This document shows, piece by piece, positions 52,031 to 64,000 of a stretch of 64,000 nt of DNA (positions are counted from its first letter, which is position 1; each line of letters begins with the position of its first letter). This DNA is from Aselliscus stoliczkanus. Taxonomy: Eukaryota > Chordata > Mammalia > Chiroptera > Hipposideridae. The notes beneath the pieces are model-generated. The model saw nothing but the letters and a program-made list of their open reading frames with translations, was not told where the DNA came from and made no database searches. The position numbers and the translations under genes are program-made. The stretch is taken from assembly GCA_033961575.1 (NCBI GenBank), contig CM066732.1:94665187-94729186 (forward strand). The letters run 5' to 3'.

Positions 52031-52718
52031 TTTTTTCTACTAGTTTCAGGTATAGAAAACAATGTAATAGTTAGACATTTATACCCCTCACGAAGTAATA
52101 AACCCCTCTTCCCATCTACTACCTCTCTGACATCATATATAGCTGTTACTGACTCTATTCCTTATGCTATACTCCACATCCTGTGACTATATATATATTA
52201 AATTATAGTTGACATTCATTATTATTCAGCTTCAGGTGTACAGTATAGTGGTCAGGCACCTACACCATCCATGAAGTGGTCTCCCTAATAAGACAAGTGT
52301 CCAACTGATACCCTACAAAATCTTTACAATATTATAGCCAAGACATGGAAACAACCAAAATGTCCATCGGTAGATGACTGGATTAAGAAACTGTGGCACA
52401 TTTATACAATGGAGTATTATGCCACTATAAAGAAGAATGAAATCATACCATTTGCAACAATATGGATGGACCAAGAGAACACTAGGCTAAGTGAAATAAG
52501 TCAGTCAGAGAAAGATAAATACCATATGATCTCACTTATATGTGGAATCTAAAGAACAGAATAAATGAACAAACTAATCAGAAACAGTCTCAGAGATATA
52601 GAGAAAAAACTGAGGGTTGCTAGATGGGAAGGGGGTGGGGATGAGGGAGAAGGTGAGGGGACCAGAAAGCACAACTGGTAACCACAAGATTGCCACAGGG
52701 ATACGAAAGACAATTTGG
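52031..52718 (-). mobile_element. L1 insertion with 5' inversion (twin priming)
   Basis: From 52031 a short T-run and reversed L1 3'UTR ('gtttcaggtatagaaaacaa', 'tgacatcatatatagctgtt', 'cttcaggtgtacagtatagt') run to about 52320. The orientation then flips: 52322-52718 is forward ORF2 C-terminus and proximal 3'UTR ('aagacatggaaacaaccaaa', 'tggattaagaaactgtggca', 'ggtggggatgagggagaagg'). A perfect 14-bp duplication, gcaaccactattat, at 52017-52030 and 52719-52732 proves a single insertion. Confidence 0.9.
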
Positions 52719-53319
52719 GCAACCACTATTATCAAGGGTCTTAAATATTCATTAAAGAGGTTCAGCAAGTCAGCAATTTGGCAACGTTTTATTATCAGTT
52801 TAAATTACTTCATATACTTAAAGTGATAATATATTTATTTTTGATCCCATAATTCTTTTTTAATAGCAGTTTCACTCAATTATACAGTAAAGCACCTATA
52901 AAAACACAAAAATATAAAAATTTGCAATACTGAAAACTATTATAGCAAGATGATATTTGAAGATTTTAAACCGAGGGGCTTCTCCTGGGCCGATCTTAAT
53001 CTTGTGGCCCTGTGGCTCATCGCCCATAATCTTGGTGGAATTTGTTGCCTCAGATGGAAGGTGAGTACAGCTTAGAACATAGGCCTCAGAGTTCAGCTTT
53101 GGATTTAAAAGACAACAGTTTTGAAAGTCAGGCATTCAACTGCAGGAGTTCATCTCCTTAAGGAAAAAAAAAACAACAGCAAAAAAGTAACTAATGCAGA
53201 AGAAATGATGGAATTAGAAAATAACCATTTGGTAACCATTGTAGTAATAACAGATGCAGCAAAGAATCATCAAAGATGATAAAACTAGTGGGTGAAACTT
53301 TGAAGAATAACAAGATAAT

Positions 53320-53575
53320 AACCTCAGAACATCTCCTCACAAGGTAACTTATTCAGCACAAAAAGGAAAAATAGTAACTTTACGGTGGAGAAGTCTGGCA
53401 GACACTTAAACAAATGATCAAAGTTAACATCATCAGTAATGGGACAACTGACATCATGCACATCCTTATATGATCCATGGAGAAGGACACAGTACCACTT
53501 CTGTGGGATTCCTGCCAAAAATGCAAAACCTGATACACCTGGAGCTAATATAATAATGAATATCAATTGTAATTC
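53320..53575 (+). mobile_element. Ancient L1ME-type 3'UTR fragment
   Basis: 'ggtggagaagtctggcagac', 'caaatgatcaaagttaacat' and 'catcagtaatgggac' match the same 3'UTR region seen at 58380-58460 of the larger L1M copy. Confidence 0.6.
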
Positions 53576-53850
53576 AAAATTTAAAAAAAAAAATTTAACT
53601 GCATAAACTGAACCAAATAGTGCAGAAACAAAAACAAACGCAAACTGAAGTGCTGTCTACAAAATAACAGGCCTATAGTCTTCAAAAATACCAAAGTCAT
53701 AAAATACAAAGAATAACTAAAGAGATATGACAACTAAATGGAATAGGTGGTCTGGGATCTCTTTTTGCTATGTGAGACAATTGACAAAATATTAATAAAA
53801 CCTGTAGATTTATGGATAAGAGTATTTTATATTGTATCAATGTCAATTTC

Positions 53851-53857
53851 CGTGTGT

Positions 53858-53893
<36 letters not shown>
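53851..53893. repeat. (TG)n microsatellite
   Basis: About 20 TG units with one TA interruption, lying ~60 bp from a tetranucleotide array. Confidence 0.95.
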
Positions 53894-53895
<2 letters not shown>

Positions 53896-53955
53896 ATCCT
53901 TGTGTGGACAGGGAGACTGAGAGGCAGATATATAGATATAGAAATAGATGATATA

Positions 53956-53962
53956 GAGATAG

Positions 53963-54015
<53 letters not shown>
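53956..54015. repeat. (TAGA)n microsatellite
   Basis: About 13 GATA/TAGA units, perfect for the last 12. The 'YLSI' repeats in frames across it are translations of the repeat. Confidence 0.95.
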
Positions 54016-54017
<2 letters not shown>

Positions 54018-54054
54018 CACCACTTACCCACCTCCCCTTATGCACAAGGAAAAG

Positions 54055-54235
54055 GTCCTACAAAGACACAATGAGAAAGGGGCCATCTGCAAGCCAGGAA
54101 GAGAGACTTGACCAAAAAATGAATTTTCCAGCACCTTAATCTTGGACTTCTAGCCTCCAAAATTGTGAGAAAATTTCTACTGTTTAGGCCACCCAGCCTG
54201 TGGTATTTTTTATGGGAGCCCTAACACACTAAGAG
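54055..54235 (+). mobile_element. MaLR-type LTR 3' half
   Basis: 'cttaatcttggacttctagc' then 'ctccaaaattgtgag', 'ctgtttaggccacccagcct' and 'gtggtattttttatgggagc' are the classic end of an old MaLR-family LTR, in order. No internal region is seen. Confidence 0.6.
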
Positions 54236-54395
54236 ACATATTTTAAGAGAAAATAAAATGAGCTTAACTAATTTAACTGAAGAAGCTAGAGAAAAGAATA
54301 ACAAAACAATTTCAAAAAATAAATAACTAGATAAGGAGCCAGAATTAACAAAGAAATTCAAAACTGGTTCTTGAAAGTATAAAAAGAAAATTGTG

Positions 54396-54850
54396 GGGCC
54401 AGCCAAGTGGCGTGTTGATTAGGAGCTGGCTTGGGACCCCAGTTCTCAGCAGCGGGGCCCTGGTTCGGATCCCACATATGAGGGCCAGTGACACTGCCCT
54501 CTACAGCTAAGATGATGAACAACAGCTCCACCTGGTCGCCTCTATAGCTAAGATGGCTGGCGACAGTGTGGGCTGCAGCCCCTGCTGCAGTGGGCTGCCA
54601 TAGGATACAGTGAGTGGCTGGCAGCCAGCCGTGAGCTGCCAACAGCCACAGTAAACGACCATCCAGAGGCCGGCAATCGATCTGCCTCACCCAGGAAGAG
54701 CGCAATGATAATACCAACAATGGGCCAGTGAAGTGATGTCCTCCACAACTAGACTGAAGAACAAAAGGATAGCAACTTGTCTGTTCGCCTTGCTTGATTC
54801 CCTTCCCCAATTCCCCAATAAAAATCTTAAAAAAAAAAAAAAAGAAAGAA
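54396..54850 (+). mobile_element. tRNA-derived SINE, A-long
   Basis: Complete long copy with an internal duplication of the 'tctatagctaagatg' segment (about 54510 and 54545) and a (GAAA)n-type tail. No clear duplication in the A-rich flanks. Confidence 0.85.
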
Positions 54851-54895
54851 AGAAAAATCTGCAAGTATGATTTTAAAAAGAGAAAACACTAATAC

Positions 54896-57800
54896 ACTAG
54901 TTATAATCAAGATAGCATGGTATTGCTGAAAGAACAGACTTATAGATGACTGGAACAGAAGAGAGCGTTCAGAAATAGACCCACAGAAACATGGTCAACT
55001 GATCTTTAACAGAGCAAAGGAAATTCAATGGAGAGAGGAAATCCTCTTCAATAAATTGTGCTGGAACAATTGGCTGTCCATTTGCAAAAAAAAAAAAGAA
55101 CCCAGATACAGACCTTACACTTTTCACAAAAATAAAAACTAACTCACACTGGATTACAAACTTAAATGGAAAATACAAAAACTCGAGGGTGATGTCAGAA
55201 ACATGGCAGCGTGAGCAGTCCTTTTTGACATCTCCCGTGGAAACTTCAACAAATTGAACAGCTATAATTCAACAAAGGATTCCGTACACAACATACACAC
55301 ACATCTGTGAGATCCGTGCATCAAAATATCTGACGGTAGACAAATCAGGGCAAATGGGAGGAGAGAAGGGGGAGGTGCAGAGACAGGGGCCACAGGATGC
55401 AGCTGGGAGCTCACTGGGGCCCTGGGAGAGAAGAGGATTGAGACAGCAGTGTACTTTCTGCGGCCCGCAATCCTGCCTGAGGGTCAGTATACAATATGGC
55501 TAAACCCAGTGATCAGGGCAGAGACCAAACACAGAAGTGCAACAGCCCTCACTGCCCTCACTGCCAACCAGAAAACAAAGTCATGGAGCCTGGCTGTCTC
55601 CCCCACCCTCCCAGTGTTAGCAGCGGGCCCCCAGGAAAAACTACAGCAGCGCCAAATGAAGAGCAGAATATCTATAACCCTGGAGAGACAGTTCCTGAGC
55701 GACAGATGCATAGTGAGGCTAATTTCAGAGACAGGGAAGGAGCTCTGGGAGCAAGACAGCTGTGGGCTGCCAGGTGCCATTGCTTACAAACACACCAGCC
55801 ACCTCTCCCAGCCCACCGCACCCCCACCTTTCCCGGATGATCCCTGAGAGGGCTGCTGACACACACAAGCTTTGTCCTTGGGCTGCAGAGGTAGCATTGG
55901 GGTTTCGGAGGCTGAGAACCCCACTGCCTGCCACATCCTCCAATGGGGGTGGTGCCTTGAGACTGAGGTGACCTTATCACAGGGGAGAAGCCCACCTCCC
56001 AGGAAATCTCCCACCACATGAGACACCGGAACAGCACAAGAGAAAATAAAATGCTGAAGCACCAGGTCATGAAATGCTCCACCACCACCGACTGGGAAGC
56101 AAAACAAAGACCTCTTCGTATCAACCTGCTGCAGAGTCAACGCCTGTACATGTCCAGGACGAGAAATAACCCACTAATTGCCATGAGTAACCAAAGTAAT
56201 AAGGCAGCTCAGAAAGAAAATGAAAAAATCTCTAGAAAATGCAAAAACTATAAAATTTCTAAAAGAAAACATAGAGGAGAAAATTCTGTATGACCTTGGC
56301 TGTGGTGATGAGTTTTAATATCCAATACCAAAAGCATGATCCATGAAATTTAAAAGTTGATGTTGAACTTTATTAAAATTAAAAACTTCTGCTCTGCAAA
56401 AGACACTGTTAAGAGAACGAAAACAAAAGCCATAGGCTGGGAGAAAATATCTGCAAAACATATATCTGATAAAAGACTTGTACTCAAAATATACAAAGAA
56501 CTCTTAAAACTCAATAATAAGAAAAACAACAATCCAATTTTTAAAATGGGCAAAAGATCTGAACAGACAACTCACTGAACAAAATATACAGATGGCAAAT
56601 AGGCATCTGAAAAGCATCATCATTTTCACTAGGGAAATGCAAATGCAAATTAAAACAACGAGATATCACTATTCCTATTAAAATGGCTAAAATCCAAAAA
56701 ACTGACAAGACCAATTGCTGACAAGCATGTAGAGCAACAGGAATTCTCATTCTTTGCTGGAAGGAATGCAAAATGGTACAGCCAATTTGGAAGACAGTTT
56801 CTTACAAAGTTAAACAGTCTAGACATATGATCCAGCAATCCTGCTCCAAGATAGATTCTTAAATAAATAAAATTTTACGTCCACACAAAAACATTTATAC
56901 AAATGTTTAAAAAGCTTTATTCATAATCACGAAAAACTGGAAGCAATCAAAATAGCTTTCAATAGGTGAAGGGATAAATAAACAATGGTATAGCCATAGA
57001 ATGAAAAAAAAAAAAATGAGCTATCAAGCCACAAAAAGATATGGATGAATCTTAAATGTACATTGCTAAGTGAAAGAACCCAATCTGAAAAAGCTACAGT
57101 CTGTATGATTCCAATTATATAACATTTGGAAAAGGCAAAACTAGATACAGTAGAAAGGTCAATGTTGGCTAGGGATTTGGAGGAAGAAGGGAGGGTTGAA
57201 CGGGAATTCGCAGAGAGGGTCTTTTAGGGTGGTAAAACTATCCTATATGTACCACAATGGTGATTACATGACACTATGTATTTTTGAAAACCTGTAACTT
57301 TACAGCACAAAGAGTTGAACCTTAATGTATATAAATTTTCAAAGGGTTATTTAAGATGTCATAGAATCCCAGACAGAATGCAAAATGTGACAAGACAATC
57401 TAACTGTATTACAAATGTATGGAACAAATTCACTGAAATGGTTAGAGAAAAAAAGATTCTCACCTTAAGTAACTTGGGAAATGAGTGGAGAAAGACTAAA
57501 TAAAGGCAACAAAAACTGCACACCAGCACTGCATTGCAGTTGATTAAGTCGTGTCCTAACGGGGTACAGGTCAACAATTTTGATATCATTACACATACAT
57601 AGCGGAACTGAACAATTTAAATAAATGGATGGCGTATGGTGTAAGCTGGGGTTCTCACTGTTAAGAGCGGAGGTTACAGAAGAGCAAGGAGAAAAGGCTG
57701 GAATGTTCCATGTCGCAATAAAGTTAAAGACATTGGTATGAATTCATGTTTAGCTTAATACAGACACAGATGGTTACACATAGAAATGTTTACAGATATG

Positions 57801-58925
57801 TGCATAACAGGTTAGTATACACGCAAATATTTCCTTTCCCAGAGGGCTTGCAATCAACAACTTCCCAGTAGCAACAAGCACACCTCAAACCCAGATCTTG
57901 GTTTCTAATATTCTCCATTCAAAGGAACCAGGGTTCATTGGGAAGAGGGTTCAACCTAGGACTCAGGTGGGAAATACAGAGGATGAGTCTGGCACATCTT
58001 GCAGTACCAGAAACAAGGAAGCGCTCAACAACCACAACAAAACAAAAGTCAGAATGATGGAGGCATGTCCAAGGGATGCAGCAGTCAAACTGAAAGAGCT
58101 CCCAAAGGCCAAAGCTGGAAATATTTGAGCAACAAAACAAAGTGGTATTGGATTATAACCCAAAGTTTAAGATAAATATCCACGAGTCTATACTGATATA
58201 AATAAATAATTGAATAAATAAATCCATAGGGAGAATAGACAAATCCCTCATGAAGAATAATTCAAAATAATGTATGTAAATAATCTGCCTTCAGGAGGGG
58301 AAGCGTAACTCCCCACTCCTTAAGCATGGTCTGCACATAGTAACTTCCTTCCAAAGAGGCCAGTATGGAAGGGAGGTGGGGGATAGTGGAGAAATCTGGC
58401 AACACTTCCTCAGCCAAGTGGTCAAAGTTGACATCAAGAGTGATAAGTCATGTTCATAGCGTGATGTGATATAATGGAAAAGGCACTTTTACTCTGTCGT
58501 CTTTCTCCCAAGAACATACAACCCTAGTCAAATCATAAGCAAAACATGACTTAAATCACAATTGCTGGAAATTCTACAAAATACCTGACCAACACGCCTC
58601 AAAACTGCCAAGGTGATCAAAGACAAGGAAAGTCTGAGAAAGTGCACAGCCGAGAGTAGCCTAAGGAGATGTAAGGACTAAATGTAATGTGGTATCCTGG
58701 ATGGGACCCTGGAACAGAACAATAAAACATTAGGCAAAAACTAAATGTCTGAATAAAGTACAAACTTTTCGTTAACAATAATGTATCAATATTGGTTCGT
58801 TAATAACAAATATACCATACTAATGTTAATAACAGGGGAAGCTGGTTGCAGGTATATGAGAAATCTTTGTACCATCTTCATAAATTTTCTATAAATCTAA
58901 ACCTATGCTAAAAAGAATAAACTTT
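54896..58925 (+). mobile_element. Old L1M element, ORF2 3' part and long 3'UTR
   Basis: ORF2 remnant: 'gaaatagacccacagaaaca', 'caataaattgtgctggaaca', and after an insertion 'aaaacatatatctgataaaa', 'gcaaatgcaaattaaaacaa'. From about 57200 a long L1ME-type 3'UTR follows ('gtggtatcctggatgggacc', 'aataatgtatcaatattggt') and ends 'taaacctatgctaaaaagaa'. Heavily mutated. A younger insertion occupies 55184-56234. Confidence 0.72.
55184..56234 (+). mobile_element. L1 5'UTR / ORF1-start insertion without L1 3' end
   Basis: The block interrupts the older L1M at a 15-bp duplication: gaaaatacaaaaact (55169-55183) and gaaaatgcaaaaact (56235-56249), one mismatch. It begins 'cgagggtgatgtcagaaaca' then 'tggcagcgtgagcagtcc', and is GC-rich with an L1-5'UTR look. 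It ends just after an ATG context reading MSNQSNKAAQKENEK, where ORF1 would start, in an A-rich stretch. No L1 3'UTR or poly(A) tail proper follows. Assignment to an L1 5'UTR is by resemblance. The 132-codon frame at 55449-55847 is not a known protein. Confidence 0.55.
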
Positions 58926-59089
58926 TACATTAAAAAGAGAGAAGGAAAACATGAACAAAATTAGATGTAAGAAATGGGACATATAAACAAGAAGGAGAAA
59001 TACTATTTTAAAATATTAGTGTATATGAAATGTTATGTTAGTAGAATTTTAAATCTCAGTGAAATGAATACTTTAAAATCTCAGTGACG

Positions 59090-59407
59090 TGGATGTATTA
59101 CCAAAATTGACTCCAGAAGACTAGTAAACTGAAATACAATAGTAAATACGAAAGAAGCTGAGAAGAGTCAGAGAATTGCCTCCAAGAAATTATTTGAACC
59201 AGATGGCTTTCCTAGTGAAATCTTTCAAAATTTTAGGGAACAGATAATCCCCATGTTATATAAACTATTTCAAAGCAGAGAAATAAATTAACAGCCAGAC
59301 CCATTCACTTTATGAAGTTAACATAGCCTGACAAAGCATACACACACATACTCATATACCCCCAATTTCAGCTCTGCCCACAACACCATAGCATACATGC
59401 ACATAGG

Positions 59408-59447
<40 letters not shown>

Positions 59448-59580
59448 CACTTAAAAATGTAGATGCAAAAATTCTGAATAAATTCAGTCATTCAAATCTG
59501 GAACTGAATTAAAAGAATAATCCTCTATAGCCAAGAAATATTGACCCAGGAATAAAAGACTCATTTAGAATTTATTTTAA
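59090..59580 (+). mobile_element. Ancient L1M ORF2 fragments
   Basis: 'gaaccagatggctttcctag' then 'tgaaatctttcaaaattt' and, past a CA repeat, 'gtagatgcaaaaattctgaa' correspond to the SPGPDGF and DAKILN regions of ORF2. Decayed. Confidence 0.55.
59410..59446. repeat. (CA)n microsatellite
   Basis: About 18 perfect CA units inside the L1M remnant. Confidence 0.95.
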
Positions 59581-59591
59581 AATATTAAATA

Positions 59592-60032
59592 GGGCCGGCC
59601 GAGTGGCGCATTGGTTAAGTGCTGGTTTTGGGATGCCAGCGGCCCCGGTTCGGATCCCACGTGAGGGCCAGTGACACTGCCCTCTACAGCTAACAACAGC
59701 TCCACCTGGAGCTGGGCTGTGCGAGCCCCGGTGATGGTGTGGGCTGCAGCCCCTGCTGCAGTGGGCTGCCATAGGCTACAGTGAGTGGCCCGCAGCCAGC
59801 GTGAGCAGCTGGCAGCCAAGCGTGAGCTGCCAATAGCCGCAGTGAGCGACATCCAGAGGCTGCGACCGATCTGCCTCATCCGGGAAGAGCACAATGACGA
59901 TACCAACAGTGAAGCAACATCCTCCGCAACTAAACTGAAGAACGAAAAGACAGCAACTTGTCTGTTCCCCTTCCCCGATTCCCCAATGCTGTTCCCCTCC
60001 GCCAATTCCCCAATAAAATCTTTAAAAAAAAA
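59592..60032 (+). mobile_element. tRNA-derived SINE, A-long
   Basis: Complete long copy with doubled tail unit. A perfect 13-bp duplication, aaaatattaaata, lies at 59579-59591 and 60033-60045. Confidence 0.93.
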
Positions 60033-60105
60033 AAAATATTAAATAAGTTTGTCAAGTAAGAAAAACGTTATAATAACTTAAATAGATATTTAAATGCATT
60101 CAATA

Positions 60106-61220
60106 CTGCAGATTTGTGCAGCCACTGTAGAAGGCACTGTGGAGGTTCCTCAAAAAATTAACAATAGGGCCGGCCAAGTTGGGCATTGGTTAAGAGTTGC
60201 CTTGGGATGCTAGCAGCCCCGGTTCGGATCCCACATATGAGGGCCAGTGACACTGCCCTCTACAGCTAACAACAGCTCCACTTGGAGCCGGGCTGCAAGC
60301 CCCGGTGACAGTGTAGGCTGCAGCCCCTGCTGCAGTGGGCTGCCATAGGCTACAGTAAGTGGCCGGCAGCCAGAGTGAGCGGCTGGCAGCCAGCGTGAGC
60401 TGCCAAATAGCAGCAGTGAGCGACCATCCAGAGGCCCAAGACCGATCTGCCTCATCCGGGAAGAGCGCAATGACGATACCAACAGTGAAGCAACATCCTC
60501 CGCAACTAGACTGAAGAACAAAAGGACAGCAACTTGTCTGTTCCCCTTCTCTGATTCCCCAACGCTGTTCCCCTCCCCCAATTCCCCAATAAAATGTTAA
60601 AAAAAAAGAATTAAGAATAGAATTACCATATGACCCAGCAATCCCTCTCCTGGGTATCTACCCAAAAAATCTGAAAACATTTATCTGTAAAGATATATGT
60701 TCTCCGATGTTCACAGCAGCTTTATTTACGGTGGTCAAAACATGGAAACAACCAAAGTGTCCTTCGAAAGATGACTAGATAAGGAAGATGCAGTATATAA
60801 TACACAATGGGATAATATTCTGCCATAAGAAAAGATGAAATAGTGCCATTTGCGACAACATGGATGGATCTTGAGATTCTTATGCTAAGCAAAACAAGTC
60901 AGGCAGAAAAAGTCAAGAACCGTATGATTTTACTGATATGTGGGATATAAAACTGAAAGCAACAAAAGAACAAGACAAATGAAGAAACAAAAATTCATAG
61001 ACACAGATAATAGTTTAGTGGTTACCAGAGGTAACAAGGGAGCGGGATGGTAGATGAGGGTAAAGGGGATCAAATATATGGTGATGGAAAGAGAACTGAC
61101 TCTGGGTGGTGAACACACAATGTGATATATAGATGCTGTATTACAGAGGTGTACACCTGAAACCTACGTAACTTTACTAACAATTGTCACCCCAATAAAC
61201 TTGAATTACAAAAAAAAAAG
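60106..61220 (+). mobile_element. 5'-truncated L1, ORF2 C-terminus and 3'UTR
   Basis: A perfect 14-bp duplication, aaatgcattcaata, lies at 60092-60105 and 61221-61234. The sequence 'agatttgtgcagccactgta' ... 'atgacccagcaatccctctc' ... 'tggttaccagaggtaacaag' ... 'gtacacctgaaacctacgta' is a different L1 subfamily from the 45729 copy, ending 'accccaataaacttgaatta' plus A-run. An A-long SINE splits it. Confidence 0.92.
60167..60607 (+). mobile_element. tRNA-derived SINE, A-long, nested in L1
   Basis: Complete long copy with approximate duplication aaaaaattaacaata (to 60166) against aaagaattaagaata (60606-60620). It lies only 134 bp from the preceding A-long copy, same strand. Confidence 0.9.
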
Positions 61221-63964
61221 AAATGCATTCAATAAATTTCAACACTAAGTCCTTCTAAAGTTCTCAGAATATGAATAATTATTGTAAAGGGCACAAAAGT
61301 TAGCATTATTACCAGGTGGTCATAAACTGACAAGAATCAAAGCAAACAACTAAAGATAGTTAGAATTAATAAGATAATTTAATTGTCACTGAGGGCTGGA
61401 GGAGGGCAATGTCCCAACTCAAGCAATCAGGTAGAGGGGGTGTCAATCCTCCCTTCTTCCACCCTTTAGGTCTATTCAGATCCTCAACAGACTGGATGAT
61501 GCCTACCCACATTGGGGAAGGTAATACACTCCACTCATTCCACAAATGCTCATCTCTTCCTGAAACACCCTCATAGTTACTCCAGAAATAATACTTAACC
61601 AGACATCTGGGCATCCCCTGATCCACTCAAGTTAACACATAAAATTAACCTTTATAAAGACTGGGTAGATGATGAAACTATTCACCAAGATAGAAAAACA
61701 TACAAAAGGAGGGTTAGGTGTCCACAATGGGAAGTAAAGGGGGTGGAGGGGAGAAGAGAGCCAGCAGCAAACAATGAATCCAGTAAAAATGCTACCATTC
61801 TATTAGTGGTCAACTGTATCAGATGCTACAGAAATATCAAGTAGGGAAAAAAAATTGGGAGGACCACTGAGGAAGCAGTTTCTTTAGTATGATAGGAGGG
61901 AATACATACCATTGAGGAGCTAAGAAGTAAATGGAAGTTGATCAAGTAGCACCAGTAGGTGTGAACTATTCTCTCCAGAAGTCTGACCTTTTAAGGAGAG
62001 AAGGAAAATTGAGCGGTATCTGTTTGAGAATAGGGTAAAGAACAGAGGGATAAGGTTTTATTTGTGTGTTTGGTAGGTTTGATGGCTCCTTGATTCTGTT
62101 TTAGGCCCACAGGATTTAAACATGGTAAACTAAAGGGAAGGAGCCAGAGAAGGGAAAGAGGGAAGGTCTAGGTGACAGACAGGATGACTGACGGATCAGG
62201 AACCAGTGACAGGGTGAAAGGGATGGGATGTTATTGACTTTGGCCTTGGAGAAAAGGTAAGATCTAAGGTAAGAGTGAAGGGGAATGGAGGAAAACAACC
62301 AGAGTGCAATTTAGGGACAGAAAGAAGGACGAGGGGAGAGATTCCCACCAGGTGAATCATTGTCTGGAGACAGTACAACTGCCGGAGTGAAGAACTTGCA
62401 GGAAAGGATAGGAGGTTAAACACATAGTAACAATTTGGAATAGCCACTTTGGGGACTGCAAAAGAAACTGCCAGGCAATATTGAGAATCCAACAGAGGTT
62501 AAAAGCCAAAATGTCTTGACTGTACCAGTTAGCACTGTTATATGATTTTCTTCCTCAGTCCTCTGCAAATCAGAACAGGAAGAGACTACCAGATTCTCTT
62601 GAAATATTTAATCTTAACACCCAAAAGCAGAAGTATCATATACCTGATTTTCACAGAAAAGCACTTCAAAAGAGGTATTCACAGAGTTTGAGAGGCATGA
62701 TTGATTAGTATGTCACTGCTGTGTGCTTTCACACACATAAATTTGGAGCTGGAAACACAAGAGGCAAATACGACAAAGGCAAAATAACCTCTGTGAAAAA
62801 CACCAATAACAAACAACCATATCACTGGAGATGATGTATCTGTTTCAGAGAGTATTGAATTCTGTCTGTACCCATCAGATAAATGCTAAAAAATAAAAAA
62901 TAAAAAAAAAGGGTGGGGGGAGGGGGAACTCCTGGTATGGTAAAGAGTTTTGAATTTCAAAACATTTCTCCAGAAAAACATAAAAGTGAATCCTCAAGAA
63001 GGGGGGTGGAATAGACTTCTAAAATGTTTCTGAGAGCCCTAGCCAGGTGCAATATTATCTACTTCAAAATCTTAGTAGTTATACTTGAGGTTATTAACTC
63101 TGGGTTATAAAGTCAAAATGTGGTTTTAAAAAAATCACTTTAATGTGGCTTTTATCTTTCTCTTGGAGTCAAGGTTTCACTTATGTTCAATTCTATAAAT
63201 AAAACTCAATAACCACTCAATAAGTATCTTTTCATTTTTCTTTATTTCTTTTGCTGTGGGTTATTTGTGATGGGAGAAGGGGACTAGGATGTATTTTGTG
63301 TTTTCGGGGCTGGAAAATAGGTTGGAAATTGCCATTCTGACACCAGTCCAAAGTCTGTTAAATTGCTCTTAAATAAAAAGTTAAAGAAATGACTGAGAGA
63401 GACAAAGAACAACATTCATGCTAAGAAGAAAAGTAGAACATAGATTTGGGTATGTTTGTACATGTGCATCTAAAGTTCAAACCCAAATAACGTCTGGCCT
63501 CTAAATTCTTCAATTCTTATTAAGTACGTATTATATTGTATTTTAACTAGATGCTGCCATCTACTGGACAATTTACAAGGGCTTTGTGCTTTCCTGATAA
63601 CAAAGAAAAAAATGATCATGGAGGGAAAGGGCAAAAGATTTGTTTTCATAACGAGCCTTATAAAAACATTTTACTTTAAAACTTACAGCTATATATATAT
63701 AGGCGTGATCAAAATAATTTTTATTTAATTCTTTATACTTTGGATTAAGAGAGGGAGCTAAAGTTCAGTGAAAAACATGGGAAAGAAACTGATCTTAGAA
63801 TGGAACAGATATAAGCAGTTTCACACCACTTTATAATATGCTGCTATGTTGTAATAGTAGGAATATGAGGAATATGAGACTTCCAAAACTCAGTGCTATC
63901 TGGTCAAATTGGACTCTTGCATTTTTATTCATTTCTTCCATACATGCAGTGAAAATACCCTGCT

Positions 63965-64000
63965 TATATCTTTCTTTTTTTTTTTTTTAATCTTTTTTTT
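63965..64000 (-). repeat. T-run, possible tail of a reversed SINE cut by the window edge
   Basis: 'tttttttttttaatctttt' resembles the reversed end (AAAGATT...) of the A-long/C SINEs, but the body would lie beyond the last base. Confidence 0.3.

Noticed and set aside
53956..54015. CRISPR-like direct repeats
   Set aside because: A simple 4-bp tandem array without spacers, in a mammalian genome.
53697..54045. YLSI and HTHT repeat proteins
   Set aside because: Translations of the (TAGA)n and (TG)n microsatellites.
55449..56140. GC-rich block with several 70-150 codon frames on both strands
   Set aside because: It lies inside a retroposed L1-5'UTR-like insertion with target duplication; the frames overlap in all directions and match no protein I know.

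Overview
This is vertebrate nuclear DNA from a placental mammal, most likely a bat of the horseshoe/leaf-nosed group (Rhinolophoidea). The evidence is the density of tRNA-derived SINEs. They begin GGCCGGCCGAGTGG, carry a Pol III B box (GGTTCGGGTCC), and in the longer forms end in a TTCCCC...CCAATAAAATCTTTAAA tail that I recognise as Rhin-1-like. The host assignment is an inference.

The only host gene I can support is FSIP1 (fibrous sheath-interacting protein 1) on the minus strand. Five consecutive internal coding exons lie at 50454-50552, 44152-44276, 42543-42653, 33603-33761 and 21381-21521, in transcript order. All have AG/GT splice sites and compatible phases, and together they read open for 635 nt (211 codons plus a split codon). 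I found neither the first nor the last exons, so the whole window is probably internal to FSIP1: 1-21380 and 50553-64000 are flanking intron, and the rest is the four complete introns.

Everything else is layered repeats. (1) Ancient L1M, L2, MIR, hAT- and LTR-like remnants. (2) Tc1/mariner elements: a 1.29-kb mariner with broken transposase (8925-10210), two ~80-bp MITEs of the same family (15608-15688, 17744-17823), a short unrelated copy (19036-19274), and a palindromic foldback element made of two opposed transposase 3' halves (25413-27044). (3) Younger L1 insertions with target-site duplications (TSDs): a 4.1-kb 5'-truncated copy with an almost intact ORF2 (45729-49863), two copies with 5' inversions (34611-35886, 52031-52718), short 3' ends, and one insertion carrying only L1 5'UTR/ORF1-start sequence (55184-56234). 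(4) About 24 SINE copies of three kinds: A-short (~110 bp), A-long (~430 bp, same head plus long tail), B (~145 bp, minimal tRNA-like head with a CTCAGCT tail) and C (Rhin-1-like, one or several tRNA-like modules).

I saw no rRNA, functional tRNA, CRISPR, CpG island or intact endogenous retrovirus. The structures most worth a second look are the palindromic mariner, a SINE that appears to have carried 3' flanking DNA with its own AATAAA signal, the L1 5'UTR-only insertion, the multi-tRNA SINE with a MITE inside it, and a candidate cryptic exon in FSIP1.
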